A DNA stretch of 12,862 bases from Spirochaetes bacterium RIFOXYC1_FULL_54_7 (GTDB lineage: Bacteria > Spirochaetota > Spirochaetia > Treponematales > UBA12059): positions 1-12,862 of the forward strand of contig MIBM01000010.1 in assembly GCA_001830645.1 (NCBI GenBank), read 5' to 3'. Below are positions 5,508-12,862 of this stretch, one piece after another. How positions within the stretch are numbered: the first letter of the stretch is position 1; the number at the start of each line of letters is the position of its first letter. The position numbers were made by a program, and so were the translations under genes. The notes below the pieces were generated by a model. That model was not told the DNA's origin. It ran no database searches and worked only from the letters and a program-made list of their open reading frames with translations.

Positions 5508-7541
5508 ATGTTTGAAGTAAACGAAATCGTCAATGGTTGCTATATACTTCGGCATCGTGTTGGAGAAGATACCTTCTCCGAATGGTGGCAAGCAACAGCC
5601 ATCTTTGTTGCTTCAAATTTCCTTCTCCGTTTCATCAAAGATGAATATGCAATGGAAGAGCGCCTGGTCAAGACCTTCTTTGAAAATGGTAAAAAACGCA
5701 TCCCTGTCGTTTCACCTGCCATCCTTGGTTTGATCGAAATTGACAGACATAATGGCCGGTACTTCATAGCCTCTGAATACAATGGTCAAACTCACCTGAA
5801 GTCTATCCTGGAAGCCGGCAGGCGCTTCTCTGTAGAACATACCTGCAGATTGATGATCGAGCTGGCTACTGGAATCGAAATACTGCACATGCATGATCAG
5901 TCTTTTGGTGTATTGACGCCAGACTGCGTAGCTATCCATGGGGTTGGTGATGGCATTGATGAGTTCAAACTCTTGCTTCCTGGCTATGAGACTCTATTCA
6001 AGCTTATTCCGCAGGAGAATGAGGTCGATTTTGTTGGCGCTTGGGGTTATGCATCCCCGGAATTCAAGAAGGGGATGGAAACTGACTCCAGGTCTGATAT
6101 CTACTCTCTTGGAATCTTGCTCTTCAGACTGATAGTAGGCAAGCTACCATACGGCAGCAGAGCGGGTATTAAGGTTAGAACCCAATCGGCCGCGCCAGCC
6201 AATATTGCCGCAGCTCTTGCCCGTCGGGGTACCCCGAGGGAGCTTGTTGCAGCCACAGTTCGGGCCCTCAGGAAAAACCCCGAACTGCGGCAGGCTGATC
6301 TGATGTCGTTCATAGAGGAGCTCAGGGGCATTCTTGAGAGCCGGCGTAAAGCCTGGATCAAAGCCGGCGAGCCTGATCCCATTGCAGATCTCGCTACCCT
6401 CAATCTAAAGAAGGCCAAGGCAGATTCGAAGGAGATAGTACGTAGCCTGGAGTCGGTGGAATACTTTAATCATTCCTCACAGAGTGACAGGGTTGAATTG
6501 TTGATCCCGATCGAGATGACGGAAGTGGACAAAAAGAATCTGGAACTTGAAGTTCTTGAAGAGCTCGAGAGCAGTGAAGCTGAAGATGACGATACAGTCG
6601 CGACGGAAGCGTATGTAGAAGCTGGTTACGAGGCAGCCATGACCTCAACGAAAGCCAGCGCGTTCCTGTCGCCCAGGATGCAAAAAAACCAGCCTGCAGG
6701 CAAAATTCGCGAAGAATCCACTGAGGGGGCTATCGAAAAACCAACTGCAAAGGCAACGGTAAAACCCGATGTAAAATCCACTGAAAAAAAGGCCGCAAAA
6801 AGCCTTGAACCTCAGCCTATGGAGCAGGTTGAGCCTCCTGCATCGCCTGTCTCAACCGCCAATCCTGCTTCTATCGCAAAGCCTGCGAAAAGGACTAAGG
6901 CAGCACCGGTTACAGAGGACATGGGGGCTCAAGGAACTGCGTCAATTGCAGCGGTTCCAGTAAAAACCCCAAGAGTACGCAAAACCCCCACGCGGGTCAT
7001 AAGGGGCAAGGCACCCGTTCCCTTCCACATCAACTGGCGGCAGGCCGGCGGATCTCCAAAGGAAGTAGCTGAAACCATCATAATGACTGCGGCCCGGGCA
7101 CAAGAGGGTTTTGGTATTGTCAAGTTCATTGAGGATCCGGGATCAAGCGATCCAGACAGGCAGATCCTCAAAGCCATCCAATCGTTGCAGGTCTTTGCCC
7201 GTGTGGTTGATTTGGGTATGCTGAGGGGCAATATCAGCCTGGGAAAGCTGATCAAGACCCTTGAATACTTGATCCCTGACCTGGCATTGAAAGAACCTGA
7301 ATCGAAGGAGTCTGAAGTCAAACTAGCTTCACGGGTTGCCAAAGCAGTGGCGGCCTGCGCCAACCGGGATAAGCCCATCATACTTGTTGCCTGGGATACA
7401 GAGAGTGTAGCGCGTTCAGCCCACCAGCTGATTCTGCAACTAGCCACTATTGCACCGGGGATTCCTGTGTGTGCGTTTTTGTTCTTCAAGACCGGTAGAA
7501 CGCGACCATGGCATATTCTGGCAAACATAACTGACCGATAG
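5508..7541 (+). CDS. Pseudokinase with linker and unknown C-terminal domain
   Basis: A 677-aa protein with an N-terminal eukaryotic-like Ser/Thr kinase fold (about residues 8-280) that appears catalytically dead. The glycine loop keeps one glycine (RVGEDTFSEWW, 17-27). The VAIK lysine is R41. HRDLKPEN is FGVLTPDC (133-140), so the catalytic Asp, Lys and Asn are all lost. DFG is LPG (157-159). Structural motifs remain: YASPE (181-185, like APE) and SDIYSLGILLFRL (196-208). An acidic stretch (about 345-365) and a Lys/Pro/Ala/Thr-rich linker (about 380-500) lead to a compact C-terminal domain (about 503-677) that I do not recognise. It has alternating strands and helices, for example PIILVAWD and PVCAFLFF. 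No membrane segment. AGGCGG lies 7 bases before ATG 5508. A scaffold or phospho-reader role for the neighbouring proteins is inference. Confidence 0.8.
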   Translation: MFEVNEIVNGCYILRHRVGEDTFSEWWQATAIFVASNFLLRFIKDEYAMEERLVKTFFENGKKRIPVVSPAILGLIEIDRHNGRYFIASEYNGQTHLKSILEAGRRFSVEHTCRLMIELATGIEILHMHDQSFGVLTPDCVAIHGVGDGIDEFKLLLPGYETLFKLIPQENEVDFVGAWGYASPEFKKGMETDSRSDIYSLGILLFRLIVGKLPYGSRAGIKVRTQSAAPANIAAALARRGTPRELVAATVRALRKNPELRQADLMSFIEELRGILESRRKAWIKAGEPDPIADLATLNLKKAKADSKEIVRSLESVEYFNHSSQSDRVELLIPIEMTEVDKKNLELEVLEELESSEAEDDDTVATEAYVEAGYEAAMTSTKASAFLSPRMQKNQPAGKIREESTEGAIEKPTAKATVKPDVKSTEKKAAKSLEPQPMEQVEPPASPVSTANPASIAKPAKRTKAAPVTEDMGAQGTASIAAVPVKTPRVRKTPTRVIRGKAPVPFHINWRQAGGSPKEVAETIIMTAARAQEGFGIVKFIEDPGSSDPDRQILKAIQSLQVFARVVDLGMLRGNISLGKLIKTLEYLIPDLALKEPESKESEVKLASRVAKAVAACANRDKPIILVAWDTESVARSAHQLILQLATIAPGIPVCAFLFFKTGRTRPWHILANITDR

Positions 7542-7549
7542 CGGATAGC

Positions 7550-7969
7550 CTAAAGTTTTTCACCACAATTGAAGCATTCGTATCGATAGCTTGAATTTTC
7601 CATTTTGCAATGCGGACATTTCTTTGCGATCAATCCACTTGAAGTAGATCGTACCGAGGCGCCAGGCGGCAATTCTGGCTGACGGGGTGTGGGCGGTACA
7701 AGTATGGTTTCTTCCTGCACCGTCTCTTTGGCAGTTTCGATGACGGGAGCTTGAACCTTCTTTTCCTCGATCCGTTCAGGGCTTGGTACCATCAAGGGGG
7801 TGACCGTACCAGGGTTTCCTACATTTACATTTATTGTCTGGCCTGGTGACTCGTCCCCATGAGCGATTCCGCGACCCTTATTATGCATCAGGTCACGGTG
7901 GATCAGGAGCAACTCGATCGATATCAACAAAAGAAAGGCGATGATAACCAATTCCAGGAGTAGCTGCAT
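7550..7969 (-). CDS. Membrane-anchored zinc-ribbon protein
   Basis: Unrecognised 139-aa protein. An N-terminal hydrophobic helix (about residues 3-23) is followed by His/Arg/Lys residues, so the rest probably faces the cytoplasm as a signal anchor. The middle (about 40-110) is Pro/Glu-rich and low in complexity. The C-terminus is a zinc ribbon, CPHC then CFNC, with C118, C121, C132 and C135 spaced C-x2-C-x10-C-x2-C. Such ribbons usually mediate protein contacts. ATG 7969 has AGGAG only 2 bases away, which is close. The gene is convergent with the pseudokinase gene, with 8 bases between the stop codons. It lies just downstream of a possible truncated reading frame and overlaps it by about 77 bases. 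A functional link to the pseudokinase is possible but unsupported. Confidence 0.7.
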   Translation of the reverse strand: MQLLLELVIIAFLLLISIELLLIHRDLMHNKGRGIAHGDESPGQTINVNVGNPGTVTPLMVPSPERIEEKKVQAPVIETAKETVQEETILVPPTPRQPELPPGASVRSTSSGLIAKKCPHCKMENSSYRYECFNCGEKL

Positions 7970-8312
7970 GTCTCCTAGTATTCATGAATGTCGTGATTGA
8001 ATCAACTGAGGTGGTTTCTATAATGACCGCATGGTCGTTTGCATCCGTAGAGTAACCACCGGCACCATTATCGTCGATATTTATGGATATCTTGTATAAG
8101 CCAAGGCTTACCGGATCCAACGAGACGGATTGTACGGCGCATGAAGTCTCTGTCTTGACGGTAGTTGGAGGGGTACTATACTGGTATGCATCCGGCGTTG
8201 CCGAAAATCCAGGGGGGTACTGCCAGGATAAAGGCTCGCAGCAGATCTCGGTGGTGAAGTTTCGATATTCCGACTTGAAGGCAGGGCGGCCTGAAATTGT
8301 TGACCAGACTAA
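7893..8312 (-). pseudogene. Possible C-terminal remnant of a beta-rich protein
   Basis: One minus-strand frame reads without stops from about 8312 to a TGA at 7893-7895 and looks protein-like. Segments such as LGLYKISINIDDNGAGG and DANDHAVIIETTS suggest beta strands. No plausible ATG, GTG or TTG with a ribosome site is found at the upstream end. The frame continues only as antisense of the solute-binding protein gene, where it stops looking like protein. The simplest reading is a gene that lost its 5' part where the 8331-11329 segment begins. The last 77 bases overlap the zinc-ribbon gene. The alternative is a long chance frame; a plus-strand frame at 8083-8391 is also open but reads less naturally. 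I do not recognise the family. Confidence 0.35.
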
Positions 8313-8330
8313 GTCCGAAAGGCGGTGGTT

Positions 8331-9095
8331 ATGTTCAAGAGAAGTCTGCGTCCTTTCCCTGCACTTGTCCTTGTCATTTTGCTCGCAGTGACGATGGTGG
8401 TGACACAGGCCCAACCAACCAGCCTGGTCATGGTCACTGAGGTCTGGCCGCCTTTCCGCATGAATGATGCTCAAAGCCCGTCCGGGTTCGCCGGCATCGA
8501 CATCGACCTGACTCTGGAGCTTAGCGCCCGCATCGGAATACCTATAGAGATTGCGCGGGTGCCTTGGGCGCGGGCGCTGGAGATGATGCGGACCGGTACG
8601 GCGGATCTCATTACCGGTGTTGCATGGACGGAAGAACGAGCCCAATTCATGGCTTACGCAGCCACGAGTTACGCGTCGGTACGCCCCACGTTCCTGGCCC
8701 CAAAGGGTCGCGGCGCCTCGGTGCAAGCCTATGGCGACCTGCAAGGCAAGTCCATCGGTCTATCAACCAATTCAGCCTATTTCCCGCAATTCAATGAAGA
8801 CAAGACGCTGAAGAAGGTGGGATTATCCACGGAAGTCCAGATACTCCAGATGCTCGCCCTGGGTCGTATAGACCTGGCCATAGGAACCGACCCCAATCTC
8901 AGCTGGGATACAGCCCGCCTCGGCCTGAAAGACAAGGTGGAACCAACTGCTTGGCAGCCTGACTATCGTACAGCCCTGTTCCTGGCTGTTTCCGCCAAAT
9001 CACAAGCTGCCAACCTGGTGGGACAAATAGACCAGGCGATACGGTCCATGGTGGCAGACGGTATGATGGACCAAATACTGAATGCCTACCGGTGA
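8331..9095 (+). CDS. Extracellular solute-binding protein, family 3
   Basis: Predicted periplasmic binding protein of the amino-acid / SBP_bac_3 type, 254 aa. A signal peptide is clear: a basic start (MFKRSLR), a hydrophobic core at about residues 10-24, and likely cleavage after about residue 27 near TQA. Mature features match the family: TEVWPPFRM, GFAGIDIDLTLELSARIG, ARALEMMRTGTADLITG, TEERAQFMAY, LQGKSIGLS, LALGRIDLAIGTD and the C-terminal IDQAIRSMVADGMMDQIL helix. There is no lipobox Cys. ATG 8331 has AAAGGCGG 5 bases upstream and is preferred over GTG 8325. No permease or ATPase gene lies nearby, so it may act as a sensor input rather than in uptake. It converges on the histidine kinase gene with 5 bases between stop codons. 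Confidence 0.9.
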   Translation: MFKRSLRPFPALVLVILLAVTMVVTQAQPTSLVMVTEVWPPFRMNDAQSPSGFAGIDIDLTLELSARIGIPIEIARVPWARALEMMRTGTADLITGVAWTEERAQFMAYAATSYASVRPTFLAPKGRGASVQAYGDLQGKSIGLSTNSAYFPQFNEDKTLKKVGLSTEVQILQMLALGRIDLAIGTDPNLSWDTARLGLKDKVEPTAWQPDYRTALFLAVSAKSQAANLVGQIDQAIRSMVADGMMDQILNAYR

Positions 9096-9100
9096 ACAGC

Positions 9101-11329
9101 TCATTCTGTTGGGACATCGCCCATAAGCCTTTCTATGGCTGCTGCCAACTGGTTCAGGGTGTATGGTTTCGACAGCAGAACCTGTCCCCTTCCTTCTGGC
9201 AACAACTCGGCAGGATAACCTGAGACGTAGAGGGTACGAAGGGACGGAAAGCGGGCCGTCAGCCTCTTATGGAGCTCGATACCCGACATTCCCGGCATGA
9301 CAAGATCTGTAACCAGAAGTGCCGGTTGCCGTATCGTCCGCTCAAGGGTTTCACAGGCACGCAGGGGATTATCGAACACCCACGGCTCGTAGCCCAGGGT
9401 CCTGAGCTGACGTTCGCCGCCCCGAGCTATGGCCCTGTCGTCATCAACCAGCACGATGAGCTCACCTCTGCCCACTTTTCTGCTCACTGCTTTCACCGCC
9501 GAGGGTTCAGTGCCGCTATCGGATAGGGGCAGGAAAAGCTTAAACACTGTTCCATGACCAGGTTCGCTGTATACCTTGATCGCTCCTCTGCATTGTTGCA
9601 TGATGCCGAATACCGTAGACAAGCCGAGCCCGGTACCCTTGTCAGAAGGTTTGGTGGTGAAAAAAGGTTCGAATATATGTTCTATGACTTCGGGTGACAT
9701 ACCGCAGCCCGAATCACCGACCTCAAGCTGGGCATAATCGCCTGGAGCTATTCCTGGATGAATCAGCACATCTTCTTCCGAGAAATGTATGGTGGATGAG
9801 GCTATTGTAATCTTGCCTGGGCCACTTATGGCATCACGCGCGTTTACAACGAGATTCGTAAAAAGTTGATCCAGATGCGCGTTGTCGATAAGGACAGGAA
9901 GGGTATTGGTATATGGCCTTACTATAAGTTCGATCTGCTCAGGAACCAGGCGCTTGAACAGGGCATGCATGGAGGTCATCGAGGCATTGAGATCGAGCAT
10001 CTTCGGGTTGACAGGTCCCTTATGCGCGAAGGTCAGGAGTTGTCGGGTCAGTTTGGCAGAGTTCTGAACGCCATCCTTGATTGCCTTGAATCCCTGTACA
10101 GCCGGGCTGTCCGGTTCGGCGTCCATGATGCCAAGCTCGCACTCAGCCATGATGGCCTGCAGTGTGTTGTTGAAGTCATGTGCAATACCGCCGGCAAGCC
10201 TGCCGACGGAATCCAGCCTCTGCAGATGAAAAGCCTCGTTTTCCGCCCGCTTGCGTGCATCTATATCGCGGATGGAGCTGATCACCTGAGGAATTCCTCT
10301 GATGGAAACTGCGGTAAGTGAAACCTCGATCCAGAAATTTCTGCCCTCGCTGTCTCTGGCTCGCCACTCGACAAGTTGGGGGCCACCCTCTACGCAGCGG
10401 GCGATAATGGCCAGGGCTGCCTCTGCATCGTATGGCGCTTCACCAGCCAGGAAGGTTGCAAATCCCATTGATGAAAAGAGCATCTCTTCTGTTGTTTTAA
10501 ACAGGCTCAATGCGGCCCGATTGGCTTGAATAATTCTTGTGGTTTGGCCTTGGTGGATCAAGATGGCGTCTCCAGCTGAATCGAACACTTCCCGGTAACG
10601 TTCTTCGCTGCCGAGAAGTTCTTCCTGCAGCCTATCCCGCTCACCAAGGGATACATGCAGTTTTCGTCTCATGCTTTCAAGGCTATGTGCTAGTCCATCC
10701 AGTTCAGCTGCCGCACCCTTTTCCGATGACATCAGGGACCACGGCAAGGGCTTGTCCAGCGTATCGAGGGTCAGAGCCCCGGCCAGATCGCTGAGTGATA
10801 CCAGGGGGCGGGCTATCCAGACCTTGAACAGCCTGTATTGAACCAGGAACGCTATTCCGAGTGCACCAAGCAGTACAAGGACAAGCATGCCCGCGGTTCG
10901 GATTGCTTCTTCCAGAACCTCTTGCCTGGAGAACGATACGTGTAGAATCCCGAGTGTCTGGCTGCCTTCGTGAACAAGGGTGTAATCCCGCTCAATCGTG
11001 CTACGGCTCCTCCCGTCAGGATTGACAAATCTTATGTTCCCATGGTCCGTCAGCAGTTCCAGCCCGCTTACATAAGGCAGATACAAAGTCGAGCGCACAT
11101 AGTTTTCTGTCTCGGGGTTGAATTCCCAGAGCATGGAAGCAAGCTGTGGTGCAACGATCCTTTCTATGACCTCGGCGCTGTCTTCAAGATTGCTGTATCC
11201 AACCAGCAAGGTAAAGGCTGCAGCGAGCAGGGAGAGTATCAAACCTACAGCGAGTGCTACTGCTAGAAAGGTTCGTGCCATGAGATTTGCTATGCCTGGT
11301 TTGGCATCTATCGTGCGGGGCTTCTTCAA
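9101..11329 (-). CDS. Hybrid sensor histidine kinase (PAS, HisKA, HATPase, REC)
   Basis: Inner-membrane two-component sensor, 742 aa. Layout: transmembrane helix at about 17-44; periplasmic domain at about 45-142; second helix at about 145-165; HAMP-like linker to about 225; short coiled coil; PAS domain at about 241-361. The kinase core carries GGIAHDFNN with phospho-acceptor H384, N-box N496, G1 box GDSGCGM (538-544), F box FEPFF (553-557) and G2 box GTGLGLS (565-571). The C-terminal receiver has D629/D630, phospho-acceptor D675 in LLVTDLVMPG, S703 and K721. All catalytic residues are present. The receiver at the end without a DNA-binding domain implies phosphorelay to a protein encoded elsewhere, or feedback. 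The start is TTG with a good ribosome site. The solute-binding protein gene converges on it and could encode its periplasmic partner (inference). Confidence 0.93.
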   Translation of the reverse strand: MKKPRTIDAKPGIANLMARTFLAVALAVGLILSLLAAAFTLLVGYSNLEDSAEVIERIVAPQLASMLWEFNPETENYVRSTLYLPYVSGLELLTDHGNIRFVNPDGRSRSTIERDYTLVHEGSQTLGILHVSFSRQEVLEEAIRTAGMLVLVLLGALGIAFLVQYRLFKVWIARPLVSLSDLAGALTLDTLDKPLPWSLMSSEKGAAAELDGLAHSLESMRRKLHVSLGERDRLQEELLGSEERYREVFDSAGDAILIHQGQTTRIIQANRAALSLFKTTEEMLFSSMGFATFLAGEAPYDAEAALAIIARCVEGGPQLVEWRARDSEGRNFWIEVSLTAVSIRGIPQVISSIRDIDARKRAENEAFHLQRLDSVGRLAGGIAHDFNNTLQAIMAECELGIMDAEPDSPAVQGFKAIKDGVQNSAKLTRQLLTFAHKGPVNPKMLDLNASMTSMHALFKRLVPEQIELIVRPYTNTLPVLIDNAHLDQLFTNLVVNARDAISGPGKITIASSTIHFSEEDVLIHPGIAPGDYAQLEVGDSGCGMSPEVIEHIFEPFFTTKPSDKGTGLGLSTVFGIMQQCRGAIKVYSEPGHGTVFKLFLPLSDSGTEPSAVKAVSRKVGRGELIVLVDDDRAIARGGERQLRTLGYEPWVFDNPLRACETLERTIRQPALLVTDLVMPGMSGIELHKRLTARFPSLRTLYVSGYPAELLPEGRGQVLLSKPYTLNQLAAAIERLMGDVPTE

Positions 11330-11336
11330 TAGATGG

Positions 11337-11341
11337 CCTCC
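11337..11341 (-). promoter_or_regulatory. Ribosome binding site supporting a TTG start
   Basis: GGAGG on the minus strand lies 7 bases before the TTG at 11329. This supports the rare TTG start of the histidine kinase. The next in-frame ATG (residue 17, MARTF) has no comparable site. Confidence 0.7.
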
Positions 11342-11731
11342 GAATGTATTATAATCATATCTCCCATATAGCGCTATGCTCTGCTGTACGGATCAGGAGG
11401 CTGCAACTGTGGCTATGATTACTTAATTCCCGAATGGGCAGCCTGGAAACCATAGCCGTATTGAGTTGAACTTGTTATAGCAGGATGCCAGCTTGTATTA
11501 CTTGATTCCTGTTGTGATGCAGGCAAGGAAAGCCCGGCCCAACTCAGTGCTCAGCACGTGCGGGTCGCGGGGTTTACCAGTACGCAGAGCTTCCCATTAG
11601 AGCAACTCACATATTGAAGCCGATCCACTCGGATTGATCATTCCAATACCCCGGGCTACAATAGAATCCGCATTCTGAAAATTGTCCGGTGCACGCTGGA
11701 ACAAGCAATGAATTATGATGGAGCCCTGTGA
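11342..11731. other. Non-coding divergent intergenic region with small repeats
   Basis: No supported gene. It lies between the divergent histidine kinase and outer-membrane genes and should hold both promoters. Visible structure: an inverted repeat GGCTATG (11411-11417) and CATAGCC (11451-11457) with a 33-base loop, and a near-identical direct repeat ATTACTTAATTCC (11418-11430) and ATTACTTGATTCC (11497-11509), 79 bases apart. A TATAAT exists on the minus strand at 11348-11353 but has no good -35 box and would place the transcript start on the ribosome site. Confidence 0.5.
11634..11662 (+). promoter_or_regulatory. Candidate sigma-70-type promoter for the broken outer-membrane gene
   Basis: TTGATC (11634-11639), a 17-base spacer and TACAAT (11657-11662). 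The -35 box matches 4 of 6 and the -10 box 5 of 6 positions. It lies about 70 bases before ATG 11732, with GGAG 8 bases before that ATG. Confidence 0.45.
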
Positions 11732-12862
11732 ATGTGGAATCCACGGATCCTTTGGTCAAAGCCAGACAACCAAACCTACAGGATCTTGCTTGCATTGTCC
11801 ATGTTTGTTTTGTTTTTATGCCGACCTTCCCGGGTTCTGGCTGCTGAACCACCAACAGATACAGATCTCCCAGCCCTGGCTATTCCGTTTTCTGTCGGGG
11901 CCTTGCTTCCTGTCGGGAATTCCGACACCTTTTTCAAGCCAGGCATCTTCTTCGAGGCCGGACCTGCCCTGCACCTTGGTGAGAGCCTTGTAGGAGGGTT
12001 CCAGCTAGGGTACTCTGCCCTTCCATTGACCGCTGGACCGACCCTTTCGGCTCTGGGAGTTGAAATCGGTGTACAGTACGCATGGTCTGCTTTGCCTCGT
12101 CAAGCAATCACTGCCACCTGAACGGCAGGTGGCTATTGGGCAGGGGTTTCCGGAGCCGTTACGGATTCCACCCTGGCCGGTTCGGGAGGCTTCGGCACGG
12201 CTGCCAGTGCCAGGCTCGGGCTTGCGTTCCAGGCCAGCCCTGCATGGAGCCTTGCTGTGGATACCCGCTTCAAGGCTATGCTCGGCCTGTATTACAGCAT
12301 GGCCATCTCGGCATGGCCATCTCGGCAGGAGCACGCTGGTCCCCCGGAAAGCCCCTATCCACTGGTACGGCATTTGCGGAAAAGCAAGCCAGGAAACCAC
12401 CTGCAGAATCGGCATCCACTGCGGGTAGTGACGGCCTCAGTGCCAAAGGCGTTGTCCTTGGACGCTTCGAGCTGGAACCGGTATTCCCGGAGTTCTATTC
12501 ATACTACAGCAGCTTCCCCTTCGGCACACTTACCGTGAAAAACAATGAGCGAAGCACCGTTTCCAACCTTCGCATTTCCCATTCGATGAAACAGTACATG
12601 GATATGCCGGCAATCCTGATCCAGGCACAGACACTGCTGCCTGGGCAGGAGCAGCTTGTTCCCGTTCAAGAGCTATTCAACGACGCGATACTATCCATTA
12701 CGGAAGGCACGCTGGTTGCCACTGAATTCACTGTAAGCTATATCCTGGGTGGCAAGGGGCAGTCGAAGACCTTCAATGTGCCGGTACGGATCCTGGACAG
12801 GAACTCGATGAGCTGGTTTGATGATCGTTGCTCTGCAGCCTATGTCACGGCCAAGGATCCGG
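11732..12862 (+). pseudogene. Broken outer-membrane beta-barrel-type gene, partial at the right edge
   Basis: The N-terminus has a signal peptide (hydrophobic core at about residues 18-30, likely cleavage after VLAA near 38). Alternating strands such as IPFSVGALLPVG and LVGGFQLGYSALPL follow, typical of outer-membrane barrels. An in-frame TGA at 12119-12121 stops it after 129 residues. The same frame then resumes as GGYWAGVSGAVTDS and RLGLAFQASPAWSLAVDTRF up to GLYYSMAISA. There a 14-bp tandem duplication (12298-12325) shifts the frame by +2. The shifted frame reads on without stops to the window end (FGTLTVKNNERSTVSNL, FTVSYILGGKGQSKTFNV, SWFDDRCSAAYVTAKDP). TCA to TGA would explain the first lesion. 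Two lesions suggest a true pseudogene rather than one sequencing error. The family is not named; the late part looks like a periplasmic beta domain. Confidence 0.75.
12297..12327 (+). repeat. 14-bp tandem duplication causing a frameshift
   Basis: CATGGCCATCTCGG occurs twice in a row (12298-12311 and 12312-12325). The 14-base period extends one base to the left and two to the right. Removing one copy restores a continuous reading frame from the barrel segment to the window end. Confidence 0.9.

Noticed and set aside
9866..10321. Plus-strand open frame of 151 codons
   Set aside because: It lies antisense within the kinase core of the hybrid histidine kinase, whose motifs are intact.
11348..11353. 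TATAAT as the -10 box of the histidine kinase gene
   Set aside because: There is no acceptable -35 box at normal spacing, and transcription would begin on the ribosome site.
12119..12121. TGA read as selenocysteine
   Set aside because: No selenocysteine-insertion hairpin was identified, the barrel context predicts Ser or Ala, and a second lesion lies downstream.
12060..12538. Overlapping plus-strand frames of 93-122 codons
   Set aside because: They are out-of-frame readings of the broken outer-membrane gene, rich in Pro, Arg and Cys and without fold-like patterns.

Overview
The window looks like a chromosomal segment of a Gram-negative bacterium of roughly balanced GC content. A spirochaete is my best guess. 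It rests on the style of the outer-membrane protein at the right end and on the mix of orphan signalling genes, and it is inference rather than proof. No rRNA, tRNA, CRISPR array, transposase or integrase was seen.

Left half (about 300-7541, plus strand): this is the unusual part. It holds four members of one unrecognised protein family of about 230-250 aa (298-1050, 3165-3863, 3880-4641, 4733-5437). They share a P-x-[DE]-G-Y ... D-[LV]-N-x-L-G-K core and an I-P-x-x-L-L ending. Between the first copy and the other three lie two genes that overlap by 8 bases: a PPP-type serine/threonine phosphatase (1175-2137) and an atypical HipA/PI-kinase-like protein kinase (2130-3050). After the fourth copy comes a strong intrinsic terminator (5467-5492), then a 677-aa protein with a eukaryotic-like kinase fold whose catalytic residues are all replaced (a pseudokinase), a Lys/Pro/Ala-rich linker and an unknown C-terminal domain. 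A strong promoter (3081-3108) drives the three-copy cluster, and a hairpin with a T-run (1061-1119) ends the first copy. I read the block as a candidate phospho-signalling locus: kinase, phosphatase, pseudokinase scaffold and a set of paralogous target or effector proteins.

Middle (7550-8312, minus strand): a small membrane-anchored zinc-ribbon protein lies convergent to the pseudokinase gene. Directly upstream of it is a stretch that reads like the C-terminal part of a beta-rich protein but has no start, so it may be a truncated gene.

Right half (8331-11329): a secreted family-3 solute-binding protein and a hybrid sensor histidine kinase with a receiver domain lie convergent with a 5-base gap. 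No ABC permease or separate response regulator is present.

Right end (11732-12862): an outer-membrane beta-barrel-type gene is broken twice, by an in-frame TGA and by a 14-bp tandem duplication that shifts the frame. The reading frame resumes after each lesion and runs off the window edge.
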